A stretch of 8,039 bases of DNA, taken from contig JACCYR010000228.1 of assembly GCA_013696385.1 (NCBI GenBank), positions 1 through 8,039 on the forward strand. The letters are read 5' to 3'. The position numbers were made by a program, and so were the translations under genes. The notes beneath the pieces are model-generated. The model saw nothing but the letters and a program-made list of their open reading frames with translations. It did not search any database and was not told where the DNA came from. Below are positions 5,819 through 8,039 of the stretch, piece after piece; position 1 is the stretch's first letter, and the number at the start of each line of letters is the position of its first letter. The stretch is from Acidobacteriota bacterium. GTDB lineage: Bacteria; Acidobacteriota; Blastocatellia; Pyrinomonadales; Pyrinomonadaceae.

Positions 5819-8035
5819 TTAGTATTTCATCAACTCGCGCAACGCCGTTTCGACATCATCAATCTGCGGCAAGATGAAATCTTCGAGTTGCGGCGCGTAG
5901 CCGACAAACGTATCGGTTGCACCGACACGGCGCACGGGCGCGTCCAAGTATTCAAACAATTCATCGGCAATTCGCGCCGCGATTTCCGCGCCGTAACCGA
6001 ATGAAATCGAATCTTCATGCGCGACGAGGACGCGGTTTGTCTTTTTCACCGATTCGGCGATTTGCTCCCAATCGTATGGAACAAGCGAGCGCAAATCAAT
6101 TAAATCAACTGAAACGCCATCTTTTTCAAGGCGTTTTGCCGCTTCAAAACTTCTTTGAACCAACGCGCCAAAAGTTACGATTGTAACATCAGTTCCTTGG
6201 CGGACGGTTTTTGCCTTGCCAAACGGAATCATAAATTCCGACGACGGATAGTTTGATTTGTTATAAACCTGACGATAGAGATGTTTGTGTTCAAGAAACA
6301 AGACAGGATCGTCGCAGCGAATCGAAGTTCTAAGAAGTCCGTTTGCATCCAGAGCGTTTGACGGATAAGCAATCAGCAGTCCGGGCGTGTGGGAAAAGAG
6401 CGTCGTTCCCGACTGCGAGTGATAAACCGCGCCGCCTTTTAGATAACCGCCAACTGGAACACGCATTACAATCGGGCATTTCGTGTCGCCATCTGAACGC
6501 CAGCGCGTAACGGCGACTTCGTTTCTGATTTGGTGAAACGCCGGAAAAATATAATCGAAAAATTGAATTTCAACAACCGGTTTTAAATTGCGAATCGCCA
6601 TTCCGACGGCGCGACCGACGATGTTGGCTTCGGCGAGCGGTGAATTGAAAACACGCGCCGAGCCGAATTCGCGCTGCAGATTTGCCGTAACTTTGAACAC
6701 GCCGCCTTTGCCTTTGACTTGTTCGAGATATTCTTCTTTGGAAACGTCTGCCACGTCTTCGCCGAACACGATGATGCGCGAATCACGCTCCATTTCCTCA
6801 TGCAGACAACGGTTTATCAAATCAACCATCGTTCCGGCGTTGCCGGAAAGTTCCGCGCCGTCCTCGGTGTCAAAATCTTTTGAAGTTGGGTCAACATCGG
6901 GCGAAAAGACGTTTCGCAGAGCAGTTTCGGGTGCAGGCTGCGGCGTGGCAATTGCAATGTCGGCGGCTTGATTGATTTCCGCATCAACTTCTTTTCGCAA
7001 TTTTTCCAAGTCTTCCGAACTGGCAATGCCTTCGGTCATCAAAAATTCGGCAAAGGTTTTAATCGGGTCCATTTCCGCATCTTTTTGACGTTCTTCTTCG
7101 GGACGATAGAGTTTTTCATCGTCCGACAAACTGTGTGAATACGGGCGAATTACCTTTGCGTGGACAAAAGCCGCGCCTTTTCTCGCTCGGCAAAATTCAA
7201 CGGCTTTTTTAAAAGTTTCGTAACTCTCTAACGGATTTGTGCCGTCGCATTTTTGAATATATAGGTTCGGAAAACCGGCAACTAATTTGGAAATATCGCC
7301 GCCTGCCGTGCCGACTTCGACCGGAACGCTGATGGCGTAGCCGTTGTCTTCGACGACAAAAATCACGGGCAGTTTCAGATTGCAAGCCGTGTTGAGAGCT
7401 TCCCACCATTCGCCCTCACTCGTCGTGCCGTCGCCGACCGACATATAAACGACTTCGTCGCCTTTAAAACCTGTAACTACATCCTGCAACTCTTCGACGA
7501 GCGAAGCGCGATAACTTGCTTCCGCCGCGCCGACGGCGTGCAAAGCCTGCGTTCCCGTGCAGGAAGATTGCGACGGAACATTTAATTTCACGCTGCCCCA
7601 GTGCGAAGGCATCTGCCGTCCGTGCGAATTCGGGTCTTTTTCTGCACCGACTGCCGAATAAAACATTTCCTGCGCGGTCATCCCCAATTGCAGCATCAAA
7701 GCGCGGTCGCGGTAATACGGAAAAAACCAATCATAGGCAGGCTTCATTGCCAAACCCGCGCCGACGAGCATCGCTTCGTGTCCCGCGCCGGAGATTTGAA
7801 AAAAGATTTTGTTCTGCCCTTTAAGCTGAATTTCCTTGTCGTCAATCCGCCGCGACAAATACATCGTGCGGTAAATGCCGACAAGCGTTTCCGCGTCCAA
7901 ACCGTGATATTTATTTGTCTGCGCGGCAATTGTTTTTTCGGACTTTTTGACGGTTCGCGCCGGCTTTTTCGTTTCAATCGCTTTCGCCGTTTTCTGTTTC
8001 GTCCGGTGGTCGAGTTCGCCGTCGCCGACCGTCAT
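5819..8035 (-). CDS. Fused alpha-beta E1 subunit of a 2-oxoacid dehydrogenase complex (branched-chain/2-oxoisovalerate type)
   Basis: 738 residues combining in one chain what are usually two subunits. Residues about 1-42 are a Lys/Thr/Ala-rich basic tail. E1-alpha covers about 43-370: the thiamine diphosphate motif starts GDG (201-203) and ends at N231 in VVEDN, and the loop [16 protein letters not shown] (297-312) matches the HS.SDD loop of branched-chain dehydrogenases. A proline/alanine linker (about 364-400) leads into E1-beta (about 401-738), with FGEDVA (424-429), [16 protein letters not shown] (465-480), catalytic-type H539 in YHSQS and the C-terminal [23 protein letters not shown] (701-723). 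The enzyme decarboxylates a 2-oxoacid with ThDP and passes the acyl group to the lipoyl group of E2, in the cytoplasm. Branched-chain specificity is favoured by SDD, but pyruvate is possible. E2 and E3 are not in the window. The ATG at 8033-8035 has GGAG touching it with no spacing, so the true start may lie upstream, beyond the edge. Confidence 0.93.
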   Translation of the reverse strand: MTVGDGELDHRTKQKTAKAIETKKPARTVKKSEKTIAAQTNKYHGLDAETLVGIYRTMYLSRRIDDKEIQLKGQNKIFFQISGAGHEAMLVGAGLAMKPAYDWFFPYYRDRALMLQLGMTAQEMFYSAVGAEKDPNSHGRQMPSHWGSVKLNVPSQSSCTGTQALHAVGAAEASYRASLVEELQDVVTGFKGDEVVYMSVGDGTTSEGEWWEALNTACNLKLPVIFVVEDNGYAISVPVEVGTAGGDISKLVAGFPNLYIQKCDGTNPLESYETFKKAVEFCRARKGAAFVHAKVIRPYSHSLSDDEKLYRPEEERQKDAEMDPIKTFAEFLMTEGIASSEDLEKLRKEVDAEINQAADIAIATPQPAPETALRNVFSPDVDPTSKDFDTEDGAELSGNAGTMVDLINRCLHEEMERDSRIIVFGEDVADVSKEEYLEQVKGKGGVFKVTANLQREFGSARVFNSPLAEANIVGRAVGMAIRNLKPVVEIQFFDYIFPAFHQIRNEVAVTRWRSDGDTKCPIVMRVPVGGYLKGGAVYHSQSGTTLFSHTPGLLIAYPSNALDANGLLRTSIRCDDPVLFLEHKHLYRQVYNKSNYPSSEFMIPFGKAKTVRQGTDVTIVTFGALVQRSFEAAKRLEKDGVSVDLIDLRSLVPYDWEQIAESVKKTNRVLVAHEDSISFGYGAEIAARIADELFEYLDAPVRRVGATDTFVGYAPQLEDFILPQIDDVETALRELMKY

Positions 8036-8039
8036 CTCC

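Noticed and set aside
7516..7824. 102-codon plus-strand ORF opposite the E1 gene (arginine-rich)
   Set aside because: Lies entirely antisense to conserved E1-alpha sequence, and its Arg/Pro-rich composition is typical of a shadow frame.
1..8039. Search for defence systems, toxin-antitoxin pairs, CRISPR repeats, tRNAs, transposases and long repeats
   Set aside because: None seen. All sizeable conserved frames are accounted for by metabolic, transport, regulatory or scaffold genes.

Overview
The window is an ordinary-looking bacterial chromosome segment of moderate GC, with six protein-coding genes and no RNA genes, CRISPR array or recognisable insertion sequence. The best taxonomic guess is Acidobacteriota, probably class Blastocatellia (Pyrinomonas/Chloracidobacterium relatives). 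This rests on two things: a PPC-like beta-sandwich domain followed by TPRs, a pairing I associate with that group, and a single-chain alpha-beta fusion of a 2-oxoacid dehydrogenase E1. It is an inference from remembered family distributions, not a computed placement. Signal peptides and a periplasmic-type binding protein suggest a diderm cell.

Left part (1-1914, all minus strand): a LacI/GalR-family regulator (717-1784) lies directly upstream of a secreted heparinase II/III-like (DUF4962-type) polysaccharide lyase, whose 3' end runs off the window (1-660). A 15-bp identical, near-palindromic LacI-type operator occurs twice: once in front of the regulator (1810-1824) and once over the first codons of the lyase (634-648). 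This reads as a small autoregulated polysaccharide-utilisation unit.

Middle (1915-4796): a family-5 (peptide/oligosaccharide) solute-binding protein on the minus strand has both an N-terminal signal peptide and a C-terminal transmembrane anchor, and no ABC permease is in view. It is divergent from a plus-strand PPC-TPR putative lipoprotein; 77 bp separate their starts.

Right part (4797-8039): a 224-bp spacer of unclear content is followed by a plus-strand nitroreductase-fold gene. It looks like a bacterial iodotyrosine deiodinase homologue and keeps the Glu-Tyr-Lys substrate-clamping residues. Convergent to it is the fused E1 alpha-beta subunit of a branched-chain 2-oxoacid (or pyruvate) dehydrogenase on the minus strand, which ends at a clear minus-strand intrinsic terminator (5766-5793).

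I see no undescribed multi-gene system. The points most worth following are the duplicated operator, the halotyrosine-type active site in the nitroreductase-fold protein, and the doubly anchored binding protein.
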